DNA of 64,000 nt from Monosporascus cannonballus (lineage: Eukaryota > Ascomycota > Sordariomycetes > Xylariales), in assembly GCA_004154925.1 (NCBI GenBank), contig QJNS01000154.1, forward strand, positions 122,322 to 186,321, in the 5' to 3' direction. Within the stretch, counting starts at the first letter, position 1, and each line of letters starts with the position of its first letter. A program made the position numbers and the translations under genes. Below, in pieces: positions 1 through 12,593 of the stretch. The notes under the pieces were generated by a model. That model was not told where the DNA came from. It searched no databases and worked only from the letters and a program-made list of their open reading frames with translations.

Positions 1-561
1 CCCGATAATGGTGAGCTTCTTCCTCTTTGGAGGCCAGGTGCATACAAGTACCTAGAACAGGCTCTTGTAGGAAACCACAACAAAAGTTTTGGCATTTGAA
101 GATGCTAGCGTTAGACACGCACTAGTTCCTAGTAATGCTTTGTATACAACATGAAGCGTGATCTGTTCGTCCTGCGTTCCAACTCGTCTCCAAGTGTTTT
201 AAGACGTTGATGGTGACTCGGAATTGCGGAGGCTGATATGATCGCCATTCCCTCATTATGTACTAGCCGATATGGGAGATTTCTCCTGTGCGTCCGTCTC
301 TTCGTCTGTTTATGCATATTTACGCCGGGAACAATTACCCCAGCCCGGCACCTACGTCCCTTCCGTACTCATGCTGTATGTGCAAGCCATTTTTCACCAT
401 CATACCGATGCGTATGTACAAGGTGTGACTCCTTCCACTATTCCTACAAGCCGACCAACCGACCGGCCGGCCGGGTTTCGTCGCCATAGGGGTGTGGGGG
501 GTGCTGTGCCGTATCGGGGATTTTATCTTTTGCTTTACATCCCCGGCGCTGCTCGCCTAAC
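1..561. other. gene-free left edge
   Basis: No convincing coding region was seen on either strand. The open frames are under 100 codons, overlap one another in different frames and resemble no family I recognise. It probably holds the 3' flank of TOM5, which ends at 562, and intergenic DNA. Confidence 0.4.
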
Positions 562-894
562 TTAGAAGAAGTTGGACACCGCGTCGATCACGAAGGGGGC
601 TGCAGAGGAAGAAAAGAGAGGTTCAAGGTTAGTTTCAAGCGCGGGTACTGGGTGCCTGGAGGGGTGCACGTAAGGCCGAACAGGTATGGGGGTAGGGGAG
701 AGCGTACAGATGTAGAGCACGACGGCCGTCGTCAGGAAGTTCCGCACCGTCGAGTTCGCCTCGGTCTCCAGCTGGGCCATCTCCTCCTTGGAGAGCTGGG
801 GCGGTGCGACTTTTCAACACGTCAGTTTTCCCTTTGGCTTTGCTTTTTCTCGTACATATGCACGTGCGGGCCGAGACTCACATCCTGCAAACAT
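562..894 (-). CDS. TOM5: Mitochondrial import receptor subunit Tom5 (three exons)
   Basis: Tom5 is a small tail-anchored subunit of the TOM complex of the mitochondrial outer membrane and helps pass preproteins to the Tom40 channel. On the minus strand the exons are 894-882 (13 nt), 809-708 and 599-562, which join to a closed frame of 50 codons plus stop. Intron 1 starts GTGAGT and has a CTGAC branch site; intron 2 starts GTACGC and ends CTCTGCAG. The product starts MFAGFAPPQLSKEE, has a charged amphipathic segment, then a single hydrophobic helix (about residues 27-45, LTTAVVLYISPFVIDAV) and a very short tail, which is the layout and length of fungal Tom5. The LYxSPFxID motif is rebuilt only when intron 2 is removed. 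The gene diverges from the glycine dehydrogenase gene with about 930 bp between start codons. Identification rests on motif memory and exact splice phasing. Confidence 0.87.
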
Positions 895-1827
895 CTTCTT
901 TAACTGACTGACTAATGCACACGAATCCTATGAACCTCCAAAGAGCGCTTCCTGTTTATTATCGCCGGTTGAAGGTGGGTGGTGTGAGCGTGGGTTTTTT
1001 CTCTTGATAAGAAGGCAGATTATGCGAGATGATGCGATGCGATGATATCAACCAGAAATTTTCGGGATTTGGGGCTGGAAGGCTGAATGCTGCGATAAAC
1101 TACCAGGTACCTACGGGGTACATCGCTGGAGGTACCATAGCTGGCAGCTGGACCGCGTTTGGGCAATCGGCAACCGAAGCTTTCCAGGTTGTGGATTGGC
1201 CTGAGCTCCATTTGCTCCGTTCCACGCGTTCTCGTTTGCGGACCGGTGACATATCCCGGGGAGGCACCTGTCCGCCCGGTTTCTGGACCGAAAATTCCCG
1301 TCTTTTGCCACCCTCCTACCTGTAGGGGCTTAGTTACATGCCCTCCTCGGTAAAGCCCGAAAGCCCAAAAAGGCATTTGATCATTTTATCGCCTTAGCTC
1401 GAACCCTGTGTCCGATGGACGGACTGTGCACGGGGTAGGAGTTTCCACCAGAGGGTTCCTATTACCTAACTTCCTTTTCTGTCCTTCGATTTGTTTCTTC
1501 CTGTTAATACAGAGATCTTTCCGTCGTTGAAAGACTTGATCGAACTCCAGCTGGCAGTGAGTTTGCTAGACTCAAGGGTGCAGCTTTGGTCTGTGATCTG
1601 GATGTCATTGTGTTCTTGGCGTTCAACTCCGGTCCTTTCAGCAAGAGCATGAGCTTTCAGCCTGGCCTTGGGGAAGCTTTGAAATCTGCCCGTCCACACT
1701 CAATTGGCCTGTCACTCGGCGGGCAATTGTCGTGAGGATAAGCATCCCATATAAAACTCAAGCTTAAGTTTGTTAAAAAGCTTGATAGGCGTGGGTGGCT
1801 CACGAAGGACACTCAGCGGCAACAAAC
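895..1827. promoter_or_regulatory. shared divergent promoter region TOM5 / GCV2
   Basis: These 933 bp lie between two start codons that point away from each other, so the stretch must hold both promoters. A TATAAAA-like box at 1750-1756 lies 72 bp before the GCV2 ATG. The open frames here on both strands overlap each other and look like chance. No operator was identified. Confidence 0.45.
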
Positions 1828-4800
1828 ATGGCAAGCCCTGCAAGGGCTATCCCACGCCGCCTGGGCCAACTCGTGGTTCGTTCGCGGGTAGCATTATCAC
1901 CAAACCCCCGGCTGCCGCTCTCCGGATCATGGGTATGCCACCAGTGCGCGTACAGAGGAGCTCTCGTGGGTCATAGGGCGTTCTCGAAAACGTCTGCTGC
2001 TCGCGCTACCGAGGATGTTAACGCGGTACCTCACTCGTCAGCTGCCGCAGCTTCGTTCGCGGGACTGGACACCTTTCCCCGGCGCCACATTGGTCCAGAC
2101 GACGGGGACACGGCGGAGATGCTAAAGGCTTTATCACCGCCGGTGGAGAACCTGGATGCATTTGTAGCCCAGGTCATACCCGCGGACATCCTCTCCCGGC
2201 CCGAGCTGTACACCGCCGCTGAGAACCGGACCTTCACTGAGTCAAGTCTACGAGATATAGTCAACAAGTTTCGGGAACAAATCACAATCAAGAAGAGCTT
2301 CATAGGGCAGGGCTACTACGGCACTCACACCCCCGCAGTCATCCAGCGCAATGTTTTGGAGAACCCGGCATGGTACACGAGCTACACGCCCTACCAGCCC
2401 GAGATCAGCCAGGGCCGCCTGGAGTCGCTGGTAAACTTCCAAACCATGGTGTCGGATCTTACGGCGTTGCCAATCGCGAACGCTAGTCTGCTAGATGAAG
2501 GGACCGCCGCCGCCGAAGCCATGACATTATCTATAAATGCGCTCCCATCTTCCAGAGCCAAAAGGGAGCGCAAGGTATTTGTTGTTTCGAAAACTCTCCA
2601 CCCCCAGACCTTTGCTGTCATGCAGGGGCGGGCCGAGGGGTTCGGCATTGAACTCTTAACGCTGGACCTTTCAGCTCCCGAAGCCGCTGCGGAAATTGAG
2701 GCCCTCGGCGAGGACCTCGTCGGCGTCATGGTTCAATATCCAGACACATTTGGCAACGTGATGGACTTCCAGGATCTAGCCGCCTTGGTGCATAAGCAGG
2801 GTGCCTTATTGAGCGCTGCAACCGACTTGCTAGCCCTGACATTACTCAAGCCTCCTGGAGAGTGGGGCGCCGACATCGCCTTTGGAAGTGCCCAGAGATT
2901 CGGAGTGCCGATGGGCTACGGAGGGCCACACGCTGCTTTCTTCGCCGTGAGCGAGAAGCATAAGCGAAGAATTCCAGGCCGACTAGTCGGCCTCTCCAAG
3001 GACCGACTCGGAGGGAAAGCCTATCGCCTAGCCCTACAGACGCGGGAACAGCACATTCGACGAGAAAAGGCCACTAGTAATGTTTGCACGTCACAGGCGC
3101 TGTTGGCAAATATGAGTGCCTTCTATGCCATCTACCACGGCCCTGAAGGCCTCAAGGCCATTGCTGAGCGGGTCGTTCGTGGGGCAAGGGTGGTCCAAGC
3201 CGCCGCGGAGGCGTATGGGCTCCGTACAGGGTACGATGAAATAAGTAAAAGGCCCGAGGGACCCGTCTTGTTCGACACGGTCGTCATCAATTTCAGAACG
3301 TCCGGGCAGCGAAGAAGATTCGTTGAAAAGGCCGCTCACATCGGCTTCGAAGTCCGTCGGGTCGGCCGGCTCGCGGTTGCAATCTCTATCGATGAGACGA
3401 CGACTTGGGACGACCTAGCGCATATCTTGCGCGTGCTTCGGGGTTTTCAACAAATGCCCGCTCCCAAACAGAAGGCCAAATCCTCACCGGCTCCTCTAGA
3501 ACATCTCCTTTCCCAGCAATCCAGCCCTCTAGACATCCCACCTGCTTTCCAGCGCACCACGAGCTTCATGGACCATCCGGTATTCAACACACATCATTCG
3601 GAGACGGGACTGTTGCGTTACATCTATCACCTACAGTCAAAGGACTTGTCTCTTGTTCACTCGATGATACCCCTGGGATCATGTACTATGAAACTCAACG
3701 GCACAACTGAGATGTCCCTCATCTCTGTACCCGAATTCTCTCAAATCCATCCATATACGCCAATATTAAATACCAAAGGATACTACACGCTACTATCGTG
3801 GTTCGAAAGGCAGCTGGCGTCTATCACGGGGATGGACAAAGTATCCCTACAGCCCAACTCCGGAGCTCAGGGCGAATTCGCCGGATTACGGGCGATTCGG
3901 GAGTATCTTCAATCTCACGGTAAAGGAGACAAGAAGCGCGACATTTGTCTCATCCCCGTATCTGCCCACGGGACTAACCCTGCCTCGGCGGCCATGGCCG
4001 GTATGCGTGTCGTCCCCATCAAGTGCGATGTCAAGACTGGCAACCTCGACCTGGAAGATCTCGAAGCCAAATGCAAGCAGTACCAGGACGAGCTCGGAGC
4101 GATCATGGTCACCTATCCGAGCACGTACGGCGTGTTTGAACCCGAGGTCAAGAAGGCTTGCGAGCTCGTGCACGAGTATGGCGGCCAGGTGTACATGGAC
4201 GGCGCTAACATGAACGCGCAAATCGGTCTCTGCTCCCCAGGCGACATCGGTGCCGACGTGTGCCACCTCAACCTCCACAAGACGTTTTGTATACCGCACG
4301 GCGGGGGCGGCCCCGGCGTGGGTCCTATCTGCGTCAAGAGTCACCTGGCGCCGCATCTGCCCGGCGAAGCTCGTCTCCAGCTGCGGAAGCGCGCCGAGGG
4401 CTGGGCTGTGAGCAGCGCCCGATTCGGAAGCGCCAGCATCAATACCATCAGTTGGGCGTATAATACTCTGATGGGTAAGTAGTCGATTGCAAGCTAATGT
4501 TTCTGTGTCTTATACCCATGCTTAACAATCACACAATACATGAACGGGTGGGTGGGTGAGCTAACAGTTTTTGTACCTTACCAGGAGCGGACGGCCTGAC
4601 CCACGCGACCAAGATCGGCCTCCTCAACGCCAACTACGTGCTCTCGCGGCTCCAGCCGCACTACCCGATCCTGTACACCAATGCGCACGGGCGGTGCGCG
4701 CACGAGTTCATCCTCGACGCGCGGCCGTTCCGCGAGTCGGCCGGGGTTGAGGTCATCGACATCGCCAAGCGGCTGCAGGACTACGGGTTCCACTCGCCGA

Positions 4801-5171
4801 CGATGAGCTGGCCCGTGAACGGCACGCTCATGATCGAGCCGACGGAGAGCGAGTCACGCGAGGAGCTCGACCGCTTCGTGGACGCCCTCTTAAGCATACG
4901 CCAGGAGATCCGCGACGTCGAGGAGGGCCGTGCCCCGCGGGACCGCAACGTCCTCAAGATGGCACCCCACTCCGTGCGCGACATCGTCGAGGGCGACGAT
5001 GGCAACGGCGGCTGGGACCGCCCCTACTCCCGGCAGCAGGCCGCGTATCCCCTGCCCTGGCTCCGCGAGAAGAAGTTCTGGCCGGCCGTCGGCCGCGTCG
5101 ATGATGCGTATGGCGACCTCAACCTCTTCTGCACTTGTCCCCCTGTCGAGGACACCACCGGTGTGGATTAG
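1828..5171 (+). CDS. GCV2: Glycine dehydrogenase (decarboxylating), mitochondrial P-protein
   Basis: This is the PLP-dependent P-protein of the mitochondrial glycine cleavage system. It decarboxylates glycine and passes the aminomethyl group to lipoylated H-protein. Exons 1828-4474 and 4585-5171 join to 1077 residues, the usual eukaryotic length. The intron starts GTAAGT, ends CCAG and has a GCTAAC branch. The ATG at 1828 was preferred; the frame is open to a GTG at 1795, but no earlier ATG exists. Residues 1-60 are rich in Arg, Ser and Ala, as in a mitochondrial presequence. The N-terminal half starts near residue 82 (FPRRHIGP). The C-terminal half carries the PLP site LNLHKTFCIPHGGGGPG, with Lys818 as the expected Schiff-base lysine. 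The end has the LFCTCPPVED signature. The frame is intact, and regulation is not visible. Confidence is very high. Confidence 0.97.
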
Positions 5172-8100
5172 GAGGAAATAGCATGCGACCAGGGATCTTT
5201 TATTACTCTCCCGGACGGTATTTCTATAGTCATCAGCACGCCGCTTTAGCATTTCGTCGTCTCGGTCACGACCGGTATCCAACCCGGAATGCATCGCAAA
5301 AACAGCACCCGGCAGCCCGCAAAGCCGCGGGTCGATCCATTTGATTTCAACGTCTTGATACGAACTGCAACAATGGGAAAGGAGGCATATTTTGGGAGAG
5401 AGGGGGAGTGGGGGTGGGGGGAGGAAAGGCGGATTTCAACATTAGAGGATTAGAAGTCAACTGCATTACGAGTATTCTATTTCGTTTCTGCCGGCTGTCA
5501 CTTTCGCCGCATCGTCGGCAATTTACTTCAACGTTTGGAGGAGAATGAGGACAGGCGCTTAATCAGTCCCTTAACTGGACTTGATGGTCGTTCTTTGGGA
5601 CTTTGGCCTTCAGCTGGTGGTATATGTAGACGGACCATAGATGGATAAGATATGTCTGCCCTGGCAGTTGGATGGGCGAGGTAAAACCGCTTGTTGAGTG
5701 GGAGGGTAGAGCGGAGCATGTGTGAAACGCTGAACACTGCGCTATACTCAGTGACTTCGTAGAGCGCGGTTGAATGCGCTCCTATGTTCTTGCGTAGGAA
5801 CTAGGGTATGTGGCATGCAGCGGACGATCTCGTTTCACCGACTCAGGGCGTTCGACGAATAGACCAGACATACGTTCCCTCGTGAGCGCCGAGTCGAAAA
5901 TACAGGCGCTGGATATATGCCCCTACGATCTCTTTGGACGTCTATCCACTAAGTGCACCTATGTATGCGGCTGTGGTTCAAGTTCACTTAAACTTCACCG
6001 GCTTGGGGCCTTCGCCGCTCCTACGGTCCTGCAGTATGACGGGTGAACGGACGGACCCGAGGGGCGGCCCCGTGCGCAAGGCGTGTGTTTACGACTCGCG
6101 CTTTACTCTACCTTCGTCTTGGGATACACTGCCCGTTCCGTAACTATACCTGCCGTGGACAGGGGCCGGATGACCACCTATTCAAGTTCGGGGACCATTA
6201 AGGGCAATCACAACCATGTTCATCCCATCCAGACGGGTAGGACCCGCCGGATCTTAGATCCAGAAGGCCGGGGGAAGCCGTGCTGGCAGTAGCCAGGAAA
6301 CTGCCCAGCTTAAAACATCCTTTGACCCATAATACCTAAGCCCTAACTAGTCGCAAATATAGTGTTATAAGCCTTCACCAAACCCACACGATAGAAGTTA
6401 AGCGTTGGCGTGACTAAAGCGCACATTCGCATAGGTGATTAAAAACTCTCGATACTCTGAGCTTAGGTAAGCAGTGCCATCTACATCCTTAGCTGATTGT
6501 CGTAAGGCGTATCTGAATCGGCATGGCCGGGAAGAGCCGGCATCTGCCGGCTGTATCGATTCTCAGTCTGACACATCTGACGTTCCTTCGCTGTCGTTCC
6601 GGGACGCCATCTCGTGTTGTTTTCTACACATAAATTTTCCACATCTACTCGAAGCCTCTCACCCCATGATCTCCGGACATCGCGCTTCCTTCTCTAATTG
6701 GGCATTATCCCAAAGCACTACGTGACTTATTACCTCCCGGTCGGCGTTCGGCAACCCGCCCCACCGTGTCCGTGCTCGGTCCGCCCGGATATCTCCTGCC
6801 CCATACATCTCAGAACGTGCCAGGTCGTGGACAAAGTAATAGTCACACCTATTACAACAGCTTATATTGCATCGAATCTAGAAATCCAATACGACCACTT
6901 CGAGGTAAGGTTTTATATTATCTGGCTGCCTGCTAAATTAGTCTTTCGCAATGACGTTACGGGGAAGCCATGGATAGCCCCATTCATCTAGAGTATTGAA
7001 GTGATTTCCAACCTTTGGTGGGGCCAGATTGCAATGTGTCAGGTATTTTGGCCACGACCTGCCGGTTCAGCATGCTCAATTTCGTCAGTAGGTCACTAGT
7101 TTCTCTGGACATAGCAGCAGCGGGGCCAGCTGGGTGTCCGAGCGGGATATATATTTCATCTTGGTGCTAAGATTGAAAACGCCTCTTGAATTTAACGAAA
7201 GGAACATAGGTATCCGCCGTGGATGCTACGATTTCCCAGTCTCTTTCGGGACTGCTCCTTGAATACCGGGCGCCATCTTGGTGGTCGGCATACTGCTCGG
7301 GGGGACGCCGGCGAGCTGGACTTCGATCGCCAGTTGCGAGTTGCGGGGTCGAAGATAGCGTCAATATCGTTCGAGCCTGACGGGACTAGACTGGATACGC
7401 GAAGCCAAAAATCATGTCGCATCGGAGAGACGTTAGTGGAATACCTTTCCCGTTGGTGTGATTTCAGGTCCACGTCGTTTGCAGGCCAATGAACCACGTG
7501 ATAAACCAGGGCCGCATCGATTGAGGTGCAGCCAATTGGTAAAGACCCTTTCGGCCGATGTCCGGACCGTTGACTAATTGAGCGTATGCATGGGGGCCTT
7601 CACCACGTCTGACGCTCCCAAAGGCTTGGTCGGTGCCTGGTTACTGGATAGGAGAGTGGGTTGATATTACGCATACATCGGCTTGAAGGTGTTGGGTTGC
7701 CCCAAATGGCAAAAGCCGATTGGCAGCATTTGCTGGAACCGCCTGTCTCCTCGTTTCGGGGTCTAGCTAGTGTGCCCCATATTCCGTCCGCCGTTAGCGG
7801 CTCTTAGCGCTATGAACACCAGCACCTGCCACGGCTGGTTTACCCAACCACCGAGCCTGGCTGGAATTCTGAATGAGCCCTATGACCCACTGGAGGAATC
7901 GTGTTGTGTCAGCTATTCCTTCGTACAGCAAAGGGCAGTTCCAGCTGCCCACCGTGCCTGCCTAGACAGCACGTGTACTGTACCCATCAAATCGCACTGC
8001 AAATTAAAACATGAGACCTCCACCCAAACGACAACGCACCGTATCCACCAAGTAGGATCCTTTCCTCGTACGAAGTAAGAAGCGTCTTGAATACTTTTGC

Positions 8101-8322
8101 TCTCAGAGGGGAATCACATCTCAAGGCCGGATGTCTTACGTTGTGTACGACGACCGGCACGCGACACAATCAGCCGGGATTTCCGGCGCCCTGTTCGTCC
8201 TACTACACCGACAGACATTCGCCACATTTGTTCCTCGTTCCAGCGGTGCGCGCTGTTGACTTGCCGCGTACAGGGAGAAAGGGAAAGGATAAACGGAGAA
8301 AGGGGAAGACGGTGTCGAGGTT
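5172..8322. other. gene-free interval with a G-rich tract
   Basis: About 3.1 kb without a convincing gene. The longest open frames are near 100 codons, lack family motifs and conflict with each other. A G-rich tract at 5393-5430 (runs of three to six G) lies about 220 bp after the GCV2 stop. The last few hundred bases should hold the promoter and leader of the transporter gene. I cannot exclude a decayed gene in 5800-7500. Confidence 0.4.
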
Positions 8323-10213
8323 ATGACGAATTACTCAACCATTTCTCATGGCCACGCTTCAGACGCAGCATCTTGGAACTCCGGCGATATGACAAGGTGC
8401 GTACAGCTTATGATGAGAGCCAACGCAATCTAAGAAAGTCCATCTTGCTGACCGTAGCGACGATGCGCAGACAACGGCGAGGTCGAGGATACCTGAAGGA
8501 TGGCGGAGGGGGCGGTCAGGCATCCATGGTTAGCAGCATCGTCAACCTGGTCAATACGAGTACGTCCATCTACGAGCGATTCCGAGCTCCTCCGTATGTA
8601 TACTGACGGGATGCCTTCCTTCGAATGTAGTTATCGGTGCAGGTACTCTGGCGATGCCCTCGGCCATGTCGCACTTCGGCATGACACTGGGCATCATCGT
8701 CATCGTCTGGTCCGCCTTCACTTCTGCCCTCGGCCTCTACCTCCAATCCCGATGCGCCCGATACCTCGACCGCGGCACTGCCTCGTTCGGTGCCGTGGCC
8801 CAGATGACGTATCCGAACGCCGCAATAATATTCGAGGGTGCCATAGCCGTCAAGTGCTTCGGCGTGGCCGTCTCTTACCTGATCATCATCGGCGACCTGA
8901 TGCCAGGTGTCGTCGAGGGCTTCGACAGTCGAGCGACCGAGATACAGTATCTGATGAACCGGAATTTCTGGATTACGATATTTATGCTCGTTATCATGCC
9001 CTTGGCTTTCCTGAGGCGCCTAGACTCGCTGAAGTATACCAGTATCGTGGCCCTCTTGGCCATTGGTTACCTGATCGTGCTGGTTGTCTATCATTTCGCG
9101 TCGGATACGCTGGCCCCTCGGGATAGCGTTCGCTATGTCGAGTGGGGAGGCCCTGTCGAGGCGTTGAGCGCACTGCCCGTCGTAGTCTTTGCTTATACCT
9201 GTCACCAAAACAAGTTCTCCATCCTTAACGAGTTGAAGGACAATTCCCCTCCTAGGTAAGTTGCTCGATTCAACGCGCACTTCATGTACGCCTTCTGACC
9301 ATGACCGCAGTATCATGGGAGTCATTACAGCGAGTATCGGGTCGGCAGCCGCGGTGTATGTGCTAGTCGCCATCACGGGTTATATGACGTTTGGCAATGA
9401 TGTCGATGGCAACATCGTCTCGATGTGTAAGTGATATTCACCCCCTTCGAAGCCTCCTCGTGTTTGCCGGATGCTCATCATACCACACGCCCTACAGATC
9501 CCCCTTCCACCGCGTCAACTATCGCCAAGGCAGCCATTGTTGTCCTGGTCACGTTTTCCATTCCACTCCAGGTACACCCATGCCGGGCCTCCATATATGC
9601 GGTCACTCAATGGCGGCCGAGAGGCTCATCCCGCTCGCCAACTCGTCCGAGTTCCCCCGGATCTCGATCCCTACTACCAACAAGCCAGGCTCGGAAAAAC
9701 TCAGACCACGGCTCTGGCGCCGAGATCTCCGACATAGTCTTCGCAGGACTGACGTCGCTCATCCTCATACTGGCGTACATCACGGCGCTCACGGTGTCGT
9801 CGCTCGAGAGGGTACTCGCCTTCGTCGGCAGCGTCGGCAGCACCAGCATCAGCTTCATCCTCCCCGGCGTCTTTTACTGGAAGATATCGCATCCGGATTC
9901 GGGCCACCAGCAGCGACTCGCCAAGGAAGACGATGACGCGACGGCCCACGGCGCCGAGGACTCGGACGACGGGGGGGACGACGAGGGGCTTCTGGGCGCG
10001 AGCACGGGGAGCATCCGCAGCGTGGCCAGCGGTGCCAGCGGCCGCGGCAGGAATGCGAAGTCGCCCTGGCGTTGGCGCGTCAAGTGGCGGTGGGACATGG
10101 AGCACCTAACCGAGGTCTTCCTCAGGCAGGCGGCCGGGTTCCTGGCCATCTATGGCGTCTGCGTGCTGGTCGTGTGTTTGACGCTCAATATGGTCGGCAG
10201 TATCAAGCATTAA
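8323..10213 (+). CDS. Amino-acid/auxin permease-type vacuolar amino-acid transporter (AVT5/6/7-like)
   Basis: A proton-coupled amino-acid transporter of the AAAP (SLC38-like) family; the closest yeast proteins are Avt5/6/7 of the vacuolar membrane. Five exons (8323-8396, 8471-8559, 8631-9255, 9311-9426, 9498-10213) join in phase to 539 residues. Introns have standard ends, with clear branch sites in intron 1 (CTGACC) and intron 2 (TACTGAC). TM1 carries the family signature VNLVNTIIGAGTLAMPSAM across the exon 2/3 junction. About ten to eleven hydrophobic segments follow, with FAYTCHQN in the middle and FSIPLQVHPCR in exon 5. Two hydrophilic insertions stand out: a Ser/Pro/Arg-rich loop around residues 335-365 and an acidic Asp/Gly-rich loop near residues 435-465, both probably cytosolic. 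The start ATG was chosen because exon 1 from it splices in phase into exon 2; a short first exon is the least certain part. Confidence 0.88.
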
Positions 10214-11063
10214 GTTGGTTACGCTAGTATCCAAAATTGTTCTACGATGTTCAAGACACGTTTGGGTACATGGTCGCGCTAGACATGTACTCCCATCTGC
10301 ATCCCGGTAATGGGGCTAAGCATTGCCGTCGCGTTCTGTAGTACCGAGCTTTTACTCCTCTTTTGGGAGCTGGGACGGTTGCATTTCCAGGGGTGCTTTT
10401 TGGAGCATGCGGGTGTGTTTTCTTTTCATATATACTAAGTAGCCAAGTAGCTAAGGGGTAGCATTGATCTGCACATGTCGGTCGGGGCCTTGTTTCTCGA
10501 TGGAGATCCATGTGGGCTTGGTGGTAAGCCTATAATTATCATAGTGATGATCACAGTCGCTACCTAGTATGTAAGCCGGCTGTTCGGCATCTTGATTTAC
10601 TGTCTCAACCTACCCTTTCGATACTTCTCTTTCCTGTACCGGGAGTGCAAACATCTCCTTTTTACCAATTACCGGGTAGATTGGGTAAGCGTGGGCTTTG
10701 GACGCCTCTTGGCTGATGAGTAAGTAAATGGCGGGGCAATTTTTCAGGGTCGAGTTGCCGGCGATTGCCCCACCATCCGCTTAGAAAAGTTATCTGATTA
10801 TCAAGCAGCAACTTACTTCCCTTTCCACAGCTATCCACTGAACATAGAAAAGCTCGCTAACCCCAAGGATTCTCGGGATACCTTGTTAATCATCTGTCTT
10901 GCTCAACACGAAGTCCAATTTTACGACATCCACCGATAGCCCTACCACATACATACCTTACATTCAAGCTAGAGAAGGAGACCGTAAGGGTATTGGAACC
11001 GTGAGTATTAGAGATTCCCCTAGCGGCNNNNNNNNNCAAACACCAACACCCCCCCCCCCCACC
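10214..11063. other. intergenic, with 9-base N gap before SQT1
   Basis: No gene is visible. The stretch holds the 3' flank of the transporter and the promoter and leader of SQT1. An assembly gap of nine N lies at 11028-11036, followed by a C homopolymer just before the SQT1 start codon. The open frame that runs through the gap from 10899 is leader, not protein. Confidence 0.5.
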
Positions 11064-12593
11064 ATGGCTGCCCCGCATCGGCAATCAGAAGATGACATCG
11101 ACGACCTGCCCGAGACACTCGACGCGGACGACGCGCTCGAGGAGATTGAGGACGAGGGAGGAATGGAGATCGATGACGACGACGACGACGACGACGACGA
11201 CAGGGAAGAGATCATACTGCAGAATGACAGCATAGCCTACATGGACGCGCACAAGGGCAGCGTGTTCGCCATCGCCCAGCATCCGACCATCCCGTCGCTG
11301 GCCGCCACGGGCGGCGGCGAGGGTGACGAGGACGACGCCCCCGGCAAGGGCTACGTTTTCGATACGTCGGCCGCGGCGGGCCGCCCCGTCCTGCCCGCGA
11401 GCTACAACTCGGACCCGCAACAGCAAGAAACGCGGTCCACCGAGCTGTCCCCGCTGTTCGCCATCGACGGCCACACCGACAGCGTCAACGCGCTGGCCTT
11501 CACGCTGCCGCGCGGCGACTACCTGGTGTCGGGTGGGCTCGACGGACGGCTGCGCGCGTACCGCCTCAAGGTCGACACCCAACACAATAAGCCGACCTTT
11601 ACCTTCGTCGCCGAGGCCCAGGAGGTCCCCGAGATCAACTGGGTCGCTGCATGCCCGGCGCCCGAGTACCCCAACGCCGTCGCGCTCGGCGGCTCCGACG
11701 GCTCCGTCTGGGTATACACGGTGGACGCTGATGCCGACCCCGAGAACCCCCTGCAGATCGTGCAGACGTACTTCTTGCACGCGCCCGCCTCCTGCACCGC
11801 CGGCGCCTGGTCCGCCGACGGCGCGCTGCTCGCCACCGTCGCCGAGGATGGCTCGCTGCACGTCTGGGACGTCTGGGGCAGCGCCGCCGCCCAGGGGCTC
11901 ACTAATGACAACGGGCAGACGGTTGTCTCGCTCACCGACGCGGACGCTCGGTTTGCCGTCGAGGGCGGCCTGTACAGCGTGGCCATCGACCCCCGCGGCG
12001 CGTTCGTGGCGGTCGGCGGCGCTGGGGGCGTCATCAAGATCGTGGGCCTACCAAAAATGGCAGGCTATGGCAATACGGCGCCGCAGAGCAGTCGTCCGAG
12101 CAAGGCGAGAGCGAAGGGGAGCGGGGCCGGAAGCGGCAGCCAGGCGGGCGCGATCCTGGCGGACATTGCGGTGCAGCGCGACGGCGTCGAGACGCTGTCC
12201 TTCAGCCCGACGCAGCCGCTGCTGGCGGCGGGCAGCGTCGACGGCAGCGTAGCCATCTACGACACGGCTCGCGGGTTCGCGGCGCGCAAGTTCAACGAGG
12301 CGGCGCACGACGGCTACAGCGTCGTCAAGGTCGAGTTCGTGCGCTCCGCGGGAGAGGGCTGGCTGTTCACCTCGTGCGGCATGGACGGCGTCGTGCGCCG
12401 CTGGGACGTCCGCGGGCAGACCGCCGTCCCCCGGCCCGGAGCCGGTGCGGAGCCAGCGCGTCTGGTCAAAGAGTGGAAGGGCCATCGCGGAGATGGCGAG
12501 GGCGGTGGTGTACTCGGCTTCGTGCAGGGCGATACGGGCGAGAGGATCGTTACGGCGGGCGATGATGGCGTTGCCTTGGTGTTCGAGGCGTGA
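11064..12593 (+). CDS. SQT1: WD40 ribosome-assembly protein Sqt1 (Rpl10/uL16 chaperone)
   Basis: Sqt1 binds newly made ribosomal protein uL16 (Rpl10) and delivers it to the late 60S subunit in the cytoplasm. This is one uninterrupted exon of 509 residues. The start ATG at 11064 has a good context (CACCATGG). The N-terminus is very acidic, with a run of ten Asp at residues 37-46, as in yeast Sqt1, and is followed by NDSIAYMDAHKGSVFAIAQH, the first WD unit. Further WD-like units are visible, such as GHTDSVNALAF, GGSDGSVWVY, LHVWDVWG, AAGSVDGSVAIYD and CGMDGVVRRWDVRG. The end ERIVTAGDDGVALVFEA matches the C-terminal signature of the family. GC at third codon positions is high and the frame is intact. 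Confidence 0.94.
   Translation: MAAPHRQSEDDIDDLPETLDADDALEEIEDEGGMEIDDDDDDDDDDREEIILQNDSIAYMDAHKGSVFAIAQHPTIPSLAATGGGEGDEDDAPGKGYVFDTSAAAGRPVLPASYNSDPQQQETRSTELSPLFAIDGHTDSVNALAFTLPRGDYLVSGGLDGRLRAYRLKVDTQHNKPTFTFVAEAQEVPEINWVAACPAPEYPNAVALGGSDGSVWVYTVDADADPENPLQIVQTYFLHAPASCTAGAWSADGALLATVAEDGSLHVWDVWGSAAAQGLTNDNGQTVVSLTDADARFAVEGGLYSVAIDPRGAFVAVGGAGGVIKIVGLPKMAGYGNTAPQSSRPSKARAKGSGAGSGSQAGAILADIAVQRDGVETLSFSPTQPLLAAGSVDGSVAIYDTARGFAARKFNEAAHDGYSVVKVEFVRSAGEGWLFTSCGMDGVVRRWDVRGQTAVPRPGAGAEPARLVKEWKGHRGDGEGGGVLGFVQGDTGERIVTAGDDGVALVFEA

Noticed and set aside
1380..1440. A tRNA on the minus strand (GGTTCGAGC motif)
   Set aside because: No T-arm or acceptor stem can be paired around it.
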